In this document: positions 16,033 to 25,300 of the stretch, piece by piece | Layout: each line of letters begins with the position of its first letter | Position numbering within the stretch: the stretch's first letter is position 1 | Origin: Candidatus Solibacter usitatus | GTDB taxonomy: Bacteria; Acidobacteriota; Terriglobia; Bryobacterales; Bryobacteraceae | Direction of reading: 5' to 3' | Assembly: GCA_016213245.1 (NCBI GenBank) | Contig: JACRBC010000017.1 | Location: forward strand, 1 to 42,615 | Length of the DNA: 42,615 nucleotides | Position numbers and translations under genes: made by a program | Notes under the pieces: generated by a model | Told to the model about the DNA's origin: nothing | What the model saw: only the letters and a program-made list of their open reading frames with translations | Database searches by the model: none

Positions 16033-17877
16033 TCACTCCGGTCCGGAAGCCCTGACCACAAACACCGGTACGTCCAAAGCATGACGTACTTCATTAATAG
16101 TAGCCCCGAACACTATGTCTTTCAAGCCTTTATGTCCGTGGGCGCCCATCACAACCAGGTCCGGGCCCAGCCGCCGGGCGAAGCGGACGATCTCGGACTT
16201 GGGGTCGGGTGAGTGGGTAATGGTCAGTTCGGCGCGCACCCCCATGGAGCGCAGCGCCGCCAGCAACTGATCGAAATAGAGCCGTCCCTCGGCGATCTCC
16301 GCGGTGTCGGACAAGGCCCCGTAGAGCATGCTGGTGACGCCCTCCTCCACGTGGAAGAGGTGCAGGGTCGCCTCGTGGCCGCGGACAAGCGAAATGGCGT
16401 GGGCCAGGGCGACACGGTCGGTCCTGGAGTGGTCCAGGGTCACCAGGACGTCTCTGTAGACGGCCGCCTCCAGGGGGGCGATTTCCGGCACGGGCAGTTC
16501 GGCGGTCTTGACTCGGTCAAACGGCGCCACCGTCACCCAGGCCAGCAGAACGGAGAGCCCGCCGGCCAGGGGGACCGACAGCAGAATGGGCCAGGAGCTC
16601 AACTCCGTCCAGGCCAGCCAGGCGTTGAGGCCCACGATGATGGCGGCGGCGGTCCAGGAAACCGTCTTCACCCAGGGCCGGTTCACTAATTCGCCCATCC
16701 ACGCTTCGCTCGAGGTGAAGCGAATCAACGGGATGACGGCGAATGGCAGTTGCAGGCTGAGCACCACCTGGCTGAAGATCAACAGCTTGTAGGCGCCGGT
16801 ATCGCCGGTGAATGAGATGACCAGCGCCGCCGGGATCAGCGCCAGCGAACGCGTGAGCAGGCGGCGGATCCACGGTCTCATGCGAAAGCTGAGGAAGCCC
16901 TCCATCACGACTTGGCCTGCCATGGTCCCCGTGATGGTGGAGGCCTGCCCGGCGCAGATGAGCGCCACGGCAAAGACGATGCCGGCCAGCGTGGTGCCGA
17001 GCAGCGGCTCCAGCATGTGGTGGGCCTGCTGGATCTGCGTCACGACGGTGCCGCTGTCGAAAAACGTAGCCGCCGCCAGAATAAGAATGGCCGCGTTCAC
17101 CAGCAGCGCGCCGTTCAGCGCGACCACCGAGTCGAGCAGGTTGAAGCGGCAGGCAGACCGCTTGGCCTCGTGATCGTCGCCGATGCGGCGCGTCTGCACC
17201 AGCGACGAGTGCAGGTAGAGATTGTGCGGCATCACCGTGGCGCCCAGCATGGCTATGGCGACGTACAGGCTCTGGCTGTTGAGCCGCGGGATGAGTCCCA
17301 GGGCCACTTCGCTCAGAACCGGCCTTGCCAGGATGATCTCCACGAAGAAGCAGGCCGCGATCACCGTGACAAAGCCCAGGATGATGGTCTCGACGACCCG
17401 GATGCCAAAGCGCCCGAACCACAGCACGAAGAGCGCATCACCGGCCGACAATGCCACGCCCCAGATCAAGGGCAGTCCGAAGAGCAGGTTCAACCCGATG
17501 GCGGCGCCGACCAGCTCAGCCAGATCGCAGGCTGTGATGGCGATCTCGCACAACACCCACAGGGCTTGGCTGACCGGCTTGGGATAACAGTCGCGGCAGG
17601 CCTGAGCCAGGTCGCGGCCGGCGGCGATGCCCAGCCTCGCGCTGAGCGTCTGCAGCAGGATCGCCATGGCGTTGGACAGCACCAGCACCCACAGGAGCTG
17701 GTAGCCGAAGCGCGCTCCGCCCTCCAGGTCGGTAGCCCAGTTCCCCGGGTCCATGTAGCCGACGCTGATCAGGTAGGCCGGCCCGGCGAAGGCGAACATC
17801 CGCTTGACCAGGGAAGGATGGGAGGTGCGAACGGAGGAGTGGACTTCGGGTAGCGATGGAGAGCCGGCCGAGTCCAT
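16033..17877 (-). CDS. Nramp-family divalent metal transporter fused to a UspA domain
   Basis: The 614-residue protein begins with an Nramp (MntH-like) transporter of about 440 residues. The metal-site motifs are intact: DPGN at 43-46 in the first helix and MPHNLYLHS at 216-224 (M216, H218) in the sixth. It should import Mn2+ or Fe2+ with protons across the inner membrane. After about residue 450 a cytoplasmic universal stress protein domain follows, ending in GAHGHKGLKDIVFGAT (578-593), close to the ATP-binding pattern G-x2-G-x9-G-(S/T). Fusion of this kind is seen in some bacteria and suggests nucleotide control of transport. Only 30 bases separate it from the dehydrogenase gene upstream, so the two may share a transcript. 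Confidence 0.92.
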   Translation of the reverse strand: MDSAGSPSLPEVHSSVRTSHPSLVKRMFAFAGPAYLISVGYMDPGNWATDLEGGARFGYQLLWVLVLSNAMAILLQTLSARLGIAAGRDLAQACRDCYPKPVSQALWVLCEIAITACDLAELVGAAIGLNLLFGLPLIWGVALSAGDALFVLWFGRFGIRVVETIILGFVTVIAACFFVEIILARPVLSEVALGLIPRLNSQSLYVAIAMLGATVMPHNLYLHSSLVQTRRIGDDHEAKRSACRFNLLDSVVALNGALLVNAAILILAAATFFDSGTVVTQIQQAHHMLEPLLGTTLAGIVFAVALICAGQASTITGTMAGQVVMEGFLSFRMRPWIRRLLTRSLALIPAALVISFTGDTGAYKLLIFSQVVLSLQLPFAVIPLIRFTSSEAWMGELVNRPWVKTVSWTAAAIIVGLNAWLAWTELSSWPILLSVPLAGGLSVLLAWVTVAPFDRVKTAELPVPEIAPLEAAVYRDVLVTLDHSRTDRVALAHAISLVRGHEATLHLFHVEEGVTSMLYGALSDTAEIAEGRLYFDQLLAALRSMGVRAELTITHSPDPKSEIVRFARRLGPDLVVMGAHGHKGLKDIVFGATINEVRHALDVPVFVVRASGPE

Positions 17878-17907
17878 AAGAGGTCTAGTGTATCCTGCGC
17901 TCCGGCA

Positions 17908-19194
17908 TCAGCGGGCGCACATGCGGTAAAGCTCGCAAAGCGGCCTGCCTCTGGCCTCGATCATGGCGGCATCTGCGGGGGATGGGGGTTGCGTCAGGAC
18001 GACCTCGTCGGCCCAATCGAGCAGCTCCTCAAGGCTGCCGGCCATCTGCGCGCCGATCTGCGGCAGCGCGCCGAGCAGGAAGCGCAGGTTGGCGCCGAAG
18101 ATCGACTCCAGCCGGATGTGCGCGTCGTAGACCCGGAACTGCCGCCCGTTGCCCGCCAACTGCTCCAGCATCGCCACGGCCGGACTCTCCCGCAGGTCGT
18201 CGGTATCTTCCTTGAACGCCAGGCCGTAAATGCCCAGCTTCGCGCCGGGCAAGGCCAGGACCTGCTCGATGGCGCGCGACAGATGCGCGGAGTTGCTCGG
18301 CAGCACGGACTCGAGCAACGGGAGTTGCAGCCCCAACCTCTGCGCGCCGAACTCAAGCGCGCGCAAGTCCTTGGGCAGGCACGCCCCGCCGAATGCGAAA
18401 CCGGGGCGCAGGTAAGCGCCGGATGCATTGAGCCGGGTGTCCTTCTTGAGCGTCTCCATGACCTCGGCGGCGTCGATCCCCATGGCCCGCGCCAGCGTGC
18501 CCATTTCGTTGGCGAAACCGATCTTGACGGCGTGAAAGGCGTTGCAGGCGTACTTGATCAACTCCGCGGCCCGCAATGTGGTGAGCGTCGGCGCCACCGG
18601 CAGGCCGGCATAAAGCGAGGCCACCAGGTGCACCGCCTCCTGGTCTGAGCCGCCCACCACCACCAGTGACGGCTCCAGAAAATCCCGTACCGCCGCGCCC
18701 TCCCGCAGGAACTCCGGATTGGCCACCACCGCCGCCATCGCGTGGCGGCCGAGACTCTCGAGGACCGCATCCTCGCAGGTGCCGGGGAATGTGGTGCTGC
18801 GCACGGCAACAACCAGCGGCGTCTCGCGCAACTGGAGCGCCGGCGCAACCTCCAGCGACACGCGTCTGAGCTGGTCCACGCTCAGGTTGCCGTTCGGCTC
18901 TGAAGGGGTTCCCACACACAGCAGCACGACGCGAGCTCCCGCCAGAGCCTCCCCCATGTCCGCCGTGGCCGACAGCCGGCCGGCTTCATGCACCCGCCGG
19001 AGCAGCTCGGGCAGTTCCGGCTCATGAAATGGCGATTCGCCGGCGTTCACGGCCCGGACCTTGTACGGGTCCCGATCGACTCCCGTCACCCGGTGTCCGA
19101 GATGGGCCAGGCAGGCGGCCGTTACGCAGCCCACATAGCCCAGACCGGCGACAACTACCTGCGTCGCAGTGGAGGGGAGCAGATCGAAAGGCAC
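17908..19194 (-). CDS. UDP-glucose/GDP-mannose 6-dehydrogenase family (AlgD-like)
   Basis: The GTG start at 19194 gives a 428-residue NAD-dependent nucleotide-sugar dehydrogenase. The N-terminal Rossmann motif is VVVAGLGYVG (13-22). The conserved NPEFLREG (159-166), the lysine K214 in ELIKYACNAF and the catalytic cysteine C272 in GFAFGGACLPKD are all present. GFAFGGxCLPKD is characteristic of GDP-mannose dehydrogenases such as AlgD rather than most UDP-glucose dehydrogenases, so GDP-mannuronate formation is the more likely reaction; this rests on motif only. It lies divergently from the glycosyltransferase operon and probably supplies a uronic acid for surface polysaccharide. An ATG two bases upstream is out of frame. 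Confidence 0.88.
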   Translation of the reverse strand: MPFDLLPSTATQVVVAGLGYVGCVTAACLAHLGHRVTGVDRDPYKVRAVNAGESPFHEPELPELLRRVHEAGRLSATADMGEALAGARVVLLCVGTPSEPNGNLSVDQLRRVSLEVAPALQLRETPLVVAVRSTTFPGTCEDAVLESLGRHAMAAVVANPEFLREGAAVRDFLEPSLVVVGGSDQEAVHLVASLYAGLPVAPTLTTLRAAELIKYACNAFHAVKIGFANEMGTLARAMGIDAAEVMETLKKDTRLNASGAYLRPGFAFGGACLPKDLRALEFGAQRLGLQLPLLESVLPSNSAHLSRAIEQVLALPGAKLGIYGLAFKEDTDDLRESPAVAMLEQLAGNGRQFRVYDAHIRLESIFGANLRFLLGALPQIGAQMAGSLEELLDWADEVVLTQPPSPADAAMIEARGRPLCELYRMCAR

Positions 19195-19249
19195 ATAGCC
19201 AGAATACTATCCAATGCCCGCGCGGAATGTGATGAGATTAACGGCATTG

Positions 19250-19271
19250 CCGATCTGAAGATCGGTATAAT
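19250..19271 (+). promoter_or_regulatory. Inverted repeat abutting a TATAAT -10 element
   Basis: CCGATC-TGAA-GATCGG (19250-19265) is a perfect 6-base inverted repeat with a four-base loop. It directly touches TATAAT at 19266-19271. No good -35 hexamer lies 16-18 bases upstream, so the promoter may depend on an activator binding the repeat, or a repressor may use it. Transcription would start about 37 bases before the TTG of the GT2 gene. Confidence 0.5.
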
Positions 19272-19314
19272 CTGGCGCTCCGGCATGGGACCATAGACAG
19301 TAGAGGCCCCGATC

Positions 19315-20121
19315 TTGCAGGCGACACTACCTACACGCCAGACCATCACCAGCGACGCGCCCGCCGGCCCGCTGATCGTCCCTGCCTCGAGCCCGAACGG
19401 CATCCGGCTCTCTCTCATCGTTCCTACTTTGAACGAAGGCCAGAACATCGCCGCCTTCCTGCGGGCCGTGCGCGACCAGCTCGATCCGGTGGCCCGCGGA
19501 CGCTACGAAATCATCGTCATGGACGACGACAGCCGGGACCGCACCTGGGAAATCGCCGCGGCCCTAGCCTCCGAAATCCCGGCCCTGAAAGTCGTCCGCC
19601 GCCGCACCGAGAAGGCCCTCTCCGCCGCCGTGATCCGCGGCTGGCAGGCCGCCGCCGGTGAGATCCTCGGCACCATCAACGCCGACTTTCAACACCCGCC
19701 CGCCGTGCTGCCCGCCTTGCTCGAGCATATGGAACAGGCCGACCTCGCCATCGCCAGCCGCTTCGCCGAAGGCGGCGGCTTGGGCGACTGGGCCGCCCAT
19801 CGCCGGCTCAACTCTCGCGTCGCCCACACCCTGGGACGCGCCCTGCTGCCGCGCGCCTTCCGGCGAACCTCCGATCCGCTCAGCGGCTGTTACATGGTGC
19901 GTCGCGATGCCATCGCCGGAATCGAGCTTCACCCCCTGGGTTTCAAAACGCTGATGGAGATCCTGGTACGCGGGCGCATCCGCACCATCCGCGAAAGCAG
20001 CTATGAGATGCGGGCGCGCAAGCTGGGGCGCAGCAAATTGCGCGCGCGCCACTGGTTCGACTTCTTCTTCCACCTGCTGCGTCTGCGCCGTGCGGCGGGC
20101 GCCGGATCGCCCGTGCAATGA
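19315..20121 (+). CDS. GT2 glycosyltransferase, polyprenol-phosphate-mannose synthase-like
   Basis: The TTG start at 19315 has AGAGG about nine bases upstream. The 268-residue protein is a GT-A fold family 2 transferase: LSLIVPTLNEGQNI (33-45), EIIVMDDDSRDRTWE (65-79) and INADFQHPP (121-129), then SGCYMVRRDAI. The last motifs resemble dolichol-phosphate-mannose synthase (Dpm1), which moves a sugar from a nucleotide donor to a polyprenyl phosphate. The first residue of the usual DxD metal motif is N122, not Asp, confirmed in the codon AAC. No C-terminal membrane anchors are seen. The next gene, a GT39-like enzyme, starts in the ATGA overlap, so the product lipid-linked sugar is probably its donor. 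Confidence 0.85.
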   Translation: MQATLPTRQTITSDAPAGPLIVPASSPNGIRLSLIVPTLNEGQNIAAFLRAVRDQLDPVARGRYEIIVMDDDSRDRTWEIAAALASEIPALKVVRRRTEKALSAAVIRGWQAAAGEILGTINADFQHPPAVLPALLEHMEQADLAIASRFAEGGGLGDWAAHRRLNSRVAHTLGRALLPRAFRRTSDPLSGCYMVRRDAIAGIELHPLGFKTLMEILVRGRIRTIRESSYEMRARKLGRSKLRARHWFDFFFHLLRLRRAAGAGSPVQ

Positions 20122-21728
20122 GTCCCGTCAGTCGCGCCGCCGCCTTCTGCATCTTCCTGCTCCTCACCTCCATCGGCGTGGCCCGCATCGTGCTCACCTA
20201 TCGCGTGGTCTCACAAACAGTGGACGAGACCCCCAACATCGCCTGCGGCATGGAATGGCTGGACCGTGGCACTTACAACCTGGGACCCTTCCATCCGCCG
20301 CTGGCCCGCATCGCCATGGCCGCCGGCCCTTACCTCGCCGGCCTGCGCTCCCAGGGCAATCCGGACCGCTGGAAGGAGGGCAACGCCATCCTTCACAGCC
20401 GTGGTCGTTACGCGAAGAACCTCACCCTGGCGCGCCTCGGCATTCTGCCGTTCTTCATTCTCGCCAGTACATGCGTGTGGCTGTGGGGACGCAGCCTGAT
20501 GGGCGGCTCCGGCGCGCTGGCCGCCGTTTTCCTGTTCACCAACACGCCCATGGTGCTGGCCCACTCCGGCATCGCCACCACCGACATGGCCGTGACCGCC
20601 GGCGTCGTCTTCGCGCTCTACCACTTCACTCGCTGGCTTGAGCAGCCGGACCCGCGCCGCAGCGTCTGGCTCGGCGTCGCCTTTGCCCTGGCGATTCTCG
20701 CCAAGTTCTCTTCATTCCTGATCGTTCCGCTCTGTGCCCTCTGCATTCTCGCCGCCTGGTGCATCGCCGGGCGCCGGTTTCCGCCCATCCGCCTCCGGAT
20801 GTGGGCCCTGGCCGGCGTGGTGGCCTTTCTCATCGTGTGGGCCGGTTACCGCTTCAGCGTGGGCCGCATGCAGGAGACGCCGGAGTCCAACCCCGCGGCC
20901 GCTTCACCCTTCTGGCGCGCCCTCAGCAGCGTGCCCTTGCCCGCGCCACAGATCCCGGACGGCCTCCTGCAGGTGAAACTCCTCAATCGGGACGGCCATG
21001 CGGCCTTCCTGCTCGGCCAGGTGAGCAACACCGGCTGGTGGTACTTCTTTCCGGTCGCGCTGGGCGTCAAGACTCCCCTCGCCGTGCTCCTGCTGGCTCT
21101 GGCGGGCCTCTTCGCCGTGGCGCGCGGCCCGCAGCGCTGGGAATTGTGGGCCCCCGCCTTGTGCGTCGCCGCCATCCTGCTGGCCTGCCTGCCCAGCCAC
21201 CTGAATACCGGACTGCGCTACATCCTCTGCCTGTTCCCCATGCTCTCCCTGCTGGCCGCCCAGGGCATTGTCTTCCTCTGGCACTCCCGCGTGCCGCGCG
21301 CCGCCGCCGCCGTGCTCCTGGTCTGGCTCACCGCCTCCTCACTCCGCGCCCACCCCGACTACATCCCCTACTTCAACGAGCTCGCCGGCGCCCATCCGGA
21401 AAACGTCGTCGTCGACTCCGACCTCGACTGGGGGCAGGACATGAGGCGCCTGGTCTCAAAGCTCGAAGAGCTGGGCGTCACCCGCGTCCACCTGGCCGTC
21501 CTCTGGTCCGGCGACGACTCCCGCATCGGCCTGCCCGGCTGGGAAGGGCTCGATCCCTACCAGCCCGTGAAGGGCTGGGTGGCCATCAGCTACTTCAACC
21601 TGAAAACGCGCGGGCTGCTGGCCGCCAAAGCCATGGGCCGCGCTGAATCGGGCTACGCCTGGCTCGACAGATACCAGCCCGTGGCCCGCGTGGGCAAGTC
21701 GATTCTGCTCTACCATATCCCTGAATAG
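20118..21728 (+). CDS. GT39-like membrane glycosyltransferase (lipid-linked sugar dependent)
   Basis: The ATG at 20118 overlaps the previous stop. The 536-residue protein has about ten membrane helices and a first periplasmic loop containing VDETPN (D36-E37), the acidic catalytic pair typical of GT-C transferases of the PMT/ArnT type, followed by FHPPLARIA. The C-terminal part VVDSDLDWGQDMRRL and PVKGWVAISYFNLK is common in predicted phospholipid-carrier-dependent glycosyltransferases. It likely transfers a sugar from a polyprenyl phosphate carrier to a protein, lipid or glycan on the periplasmic face. The upstream GT2 would make that carrier, and a methyltransferase gene follows with no gap. 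Confidence 0.87.
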   Translation: MSPVSRAAAFCIFLLLTSIGVARIVLTYRVVSQTVDETPNIACGMEWLDRGTYNLGPFHPPLARIAMAAGPYLAGLRSQGNPDRWKEGNAILHSRGRYAKNLTLARLGILPFFILASTCVWLWGRSLMGGSGALAAVFLFTNTPMVLAHSGIATTDMAVTAGVVFALYHFTRWLEQPDPRRSVWLGVAFALAILAKFSSFLIVPLCALCILAAWCIAGRRFPPIRLRMWALAGVVAFLIVWAGYRFSVGRMQETPESNPAAASPFWRALSSVPLPAPQIPDGLLQVKLLNRDGHAAFLLGQVSNTGWWYFFPVALGVKTPLAVLLLALAGLFAVARGPQRWELWAPALCVAAILLACLPSHLNTGLRYILCLFPMLSLLAAQGIVFLWHSRVPRAAAAVLLVWLTASSLRAHPDYIPYFNELAGAHPENVVVDSDLDWGQDMRRLVSKLEELGVTRVHLAVLWSGDDSRIGLPGWEGLDPYQPVKGWVAISYFNLKTRGLLAAKAMGRAESGYAWLDRYQPVARVGKSILLYHIPE

Positions 21729-22331
21729 ATGCCTGCCGCCCCGCTCCAGGAAAAGTACAACACCTCCAACCCCGCCGTGCGCTTCCTGTTGAACAGGTTT
21801 TTCAGCCGCCTGCGAACGGTGATCGGGGAGGTTGGGCCGGCCACCGTGCTGGACGCCGGTTGCGGCGAAGGCGAGATCCTCGTGCGCGGCGCGCTCCCGG
21901 CGGGGACGCATGTCGTCTCGCTCGACCTCCACCCGCAATCCCTGGCCGCCGCGCGCCAACGGATCGGACAGCGCAGGCTGGTGTGCGGCTCCACCTACCA
22001 GTTGCCGTTCGCCTCCAACAGCGTCGATGCCGTCCTCTGCCTGGAAGTGCTGGAACATCTCGACCAGCCGGAGAGAGCCCTGGCCGAGCTTTCCCGCGTC
22101 GCCCGCCAGGCCGTCATCCTATCTGTTCCGCATGAGCCGTGGTTCCGCCTCGGCAATCTCGCACGCGGCAAGTACCTCGACCACCGGGGTAATCATCCGG
22201 AGCATGTCCAGCACTGGAACCCCAGCACCCTGCGCGCAATGCTCCGGGAAGAGTTCAACACTGTTGAACTCTTCCCGGCCTTCCCTTGGATCATCGCCCG
22301 CTGCCGTCCCGAAACGCAGGTCAGAAACTGA
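21729..22331 (+). CDS. Class I SAM-dependent methyltransferase
   Basis: The ATG starts on the base after the previous stop. The 200-residue protein shows the SAM-binding motif I VLDAGCGEGEIL (40-51), the acidic loop end VSLDLHP, and motif LCLEVLEHLDQPERAL typical of methyltransf_11 proteins. Its position at the end of a glycosyltransferase operon suggests methylation of a sugar or lipid intermediate, which is inference. Near its 3' end (22244-22278) lies a long near-perfect palindrome. The last 11 bases overlap the convergent receptor gene. Confidence 0.85.
   Translation: MPAAPLQEKYNTSNPAVRFLLNRFFSRLRTVIGEVGPATVLDAGCGEGEILVRGALPAGTHVVSLDLHPQSLAAARQRIGQRRLVCGSTYQLPFASNSVDAVLCLEVLEHLDQPERALAELSRVARQAVILSVPHEPWFRLGNLARGKYLDHRGNHPEHVQHWNPSTLRAMLREEFNTVELFPAFPWIIARCRPETQVRN
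22244..22278. repeat. 17-base perfect inverted repeat with one-base centre inside the methyltransferase gene
   Basis: The left arm (22244-22260, CCGGGAAGAGTTCAACA) and the right arm (22262-22278) are exact reverse complements around one C at 22261. The palindrome is inside the reading frame (about residues 172-183, encoding REEFNTVELFP). Read on the minus strand it begins 43 bases past the stop of the TonB-dependent receptor, so it could form a very stable 3' hairpin in that mRNA. No T-run follows on either strand, so it is not a standard intrinsic terminator. Confidence 0.85.
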
Positions 22332-25300
22332 CCCGCGCGCCGATCTGGATGTTGCGCGGAAAGTTCAACTGCTGCACCGGCAGCACGCCGAAGTCCGCCG
22401 CGCCCGGATTGGTCGAGGGTGGGTCGCCGCGCAGCGGAGTGTTGGTGAAGTTGAACGACTCGCCGCGCAGTTCCAGCTTCCAGCGCTCGGTGATGGAGAA
22501 CTTCTTGGCGATGGCCAGGTCGCTCTGCCAGGCGGTGTGGCCGCGGAGCTGATGGAAACGGCTCATGAGCTGCGTGGGCTCGAAGGGCTGGTTCTGCGTG
22601 TAGCAGGAGCTGCGCCGGTCGAACCACTGGGTCTCGGTGCGCTCCACCTGGCGGGGATCGCCGCACAGGTACTTCCAGCCTTCCCAGGCGCCCAGCGGGA
22701 CGCCGGACATGAAGCCCAGCGTCCAGTTGGTGTTCCAGCCGCCGAGGATGGCCTGGCCGGCTTTGCCCAGGTTGGCGCCGAAGGCGCGTCCCTTGCCCAC
22801 CGGAACGTCCCAGATGCCGACGAACTGGAAGTTATGGCTGCGGTCGGCGCTGGTGATGACGCTGTCGACGAAGTTCTTGAACCACTCAAAATTGTACTGC
22901 TGGCGGTTGGTGGTCTCCATCTGCTTGGACCAGGTGTAGGCAAGCACCCAGGTGAGGGCGCCGCCCTTGGAGCGGGCGCCCATCATGCGCTTCTCGAAGC
23001 GGGTTTGGAGACCGTGGTAGTACACCGCGCCCCACGGGTTGATGGCGCTCTGGACGCTGTTGAACTGCGGAATGCGGCGCAGCAAGTTCTGGCGGCTGAT
23101 GGTGGGACTGGCGCCCAGCGGCTGGTTAGCCGGCAGGATGCCATACCAGGGGTTGGTGACGGCCGTCTGGTAGAACGTCGGGGTCCTGTACGCCGCCTCA
23201 TAGTCGGCCTGGCCCATGTCGGAGAGCTGGATGGTCTTGGTCTCATGCGTGGTCCAGGAACCAACGTATGAGGCCTCCAGCACCATGCTCCAGGGCAGCT
23301 CGCGCTCCAGGGTGTAGGACCACTGATAGGTGCGCGGGATCGGCCGGTTGCGGTTGTCGAAACTGACGCCGCCGCCGATGTTGGTGTTGATGCCGAGCTT
23401 GCTGCCGTTGGGCTGGATCAAGCCGTCCGGCCAGGGATTCTCCAGCGAGTAGTTGCCCGTGCTGGGACGCGGTGTCAGGTCGCCGTCGGCCGAGCGGATA
23501 TACGGGGTCTGGATGCTGAAGCCCGTAGTCTGGGAGCCTTGCGTGGCGGTGCGGTGAAAGATGCCGAATCCGCCGCGCATGACGGTCTTGGGCAGGAACT
23601 GGTAGGCCGCGCCGATGCGCGGCTGGATGTTGGTCCAGTCGGTGTTGTATATGTTTCGGGGTACGCCGTTGACCCCGGCAAACTGCAAGCCGCCCTTGAT
23701 CACGCTGGGCGGCTTGGGGAAGGTGGGATCGGCGGCGGCCAGCTTCTGCCATACGGGAAGCACCTTGCTGGTGAGGTCCTGGTTGACTTGGTCGTAGTTG
23801 AAACCGGCCACCAGCCGGTTATGCGATTCGACCAGACCCACCTGCCAGTCGTAGCGCAGGCCGATGTTCAACGTCAGCTTGCTGTTCACCTTCCAGTCGT
23901 CCTGGAAGTAGAAGCCCCAATAGGGCTCGCGCCGCAGGAAGCTGTCGTTAAAGTCGACATAACCGCTGTTCAGGTCGCCCATCAGCAAGTCGGCCACGCT
24001 GGCGCCGTCGAGCACCCCGGCCAAGCGGCGGCCCTGGTGCTGGCGGCTCCAGATAGTGTCGAAATTGAACAGCCCCGAGGACCGCCCCGCGGACTTGTTA
24101 TGGCGGATCACCTTGGCATACTCGGCTCCATACTTGATCGAATGCCGGCCGCGCGTCTCGGCGGCATAGAGCTGCGAATTGAGCTGCTGGCGCGAACTCT
24201 GGTTCAGATACTGGTTGCCGAAGATCTCGTTGTAACCGGAGACCTGTACGCGCGGCGCGCGCCTGTTCGGATAGGTGGGTACGGCCGGGATGCTCTTGAT
24301 GCCCAGCTTGTCAAAGGTGAACTCGCCGCCGCTGGAGTCGTCCGGGAAGTTCTGAATGAAGCGGTCGTAGCTGGCCTGCCAGTGCACGATTCGCCTGGGG
24401 CTTTGCAGCCAGTCGTAGGCGAACTTCCACACCTGATCGCGGCGCACCGTGCCGGTCATGTTGCCGTTCCGCGCCGGCGGATCGAAGCCGTTCTGGTTGC
24501 GGAACTCCGAGCCATCCTGCCAGGTGTAGCTCGTATTGAAGCGGTGTTTGTCGCTGATGACGTGGTCCCACTTCACGATCGGCTGCTCGTAGCGGTACTT
24601 GCCCAGGTTGTCGCCGCGCACATAGTTCTGCGAAAGGGCCTGGGGCGTGAAATTGGGCGCTGGGTAGTACTTGATGATGTTCTGCCCCACCACGCTCTGG
24701 CGGCTCTTGGGGATGATGTTGCCTGGAAACTGATCGCGGATGTAGACGCCGCCGCTGGTGCAGTTGGTGCCCGGCAGCGTGCAGGGTCTGGAGGTCATCG
24801 GGTCGAACACCTTAATGGTGGAGGTCTGGCCCTGCGGGATGAACTTCGAGAAGTCGCCTTCGCGGATTTCCATTGGTGGGACGCTGGTGACGCTGGGGAA
24901 CGGCGTCAACTCCCGGAAACCCTCGAAGCTGAACATGATGAAGTCCTTATCCCTGCGGATGGGACCGCCGATCACGCCGCCGAACTGGTGCTGGTTCCTG
25001 AACCCGCGTTTCTGGCCGGAGGCGTTGTTCTGCCGCGCGTTGGCATCCAGCACCCGGTTGCGCCAGAAGTCGAACAGCGATCCGTGCCAGTCGTTGGTTC
25101 CGGACTTCAATGTGGTGTTTACCGTGCCGCCGCCCGTGCGGGCGTACTGCGAGTCGTAGGTGTTCACCATCACCTTGAACTCCTGGATCGCTTCCACGTT
25201 CGGCGCCAGGTTGAACGTGCCGTCCGTCGAGATCGGAGCTCCGTCCAGCAGGAACTGGTTCGAGCCGTTGCGCCCGCCGTTGATGGTGAAGCTACCGTTC

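Noticed and set aside
17878..17907. Manganese riboswitch ahead of the Nramp gene
   Set aside because: Only 30 bases separate it from the upstream gene, too short for such a riboswitch.
20118..20121. Frameshift between the GT2 and GT39 genes
   Set aside because: The four-base ATGA overlap is ordinary translational coupling; both proteins are complete.
22244..22278. Intrinsic terminator interpretation of the long palindrome
   Set aside because: No T-run follows on either strand, so it is listed as a repeat with unknown function.
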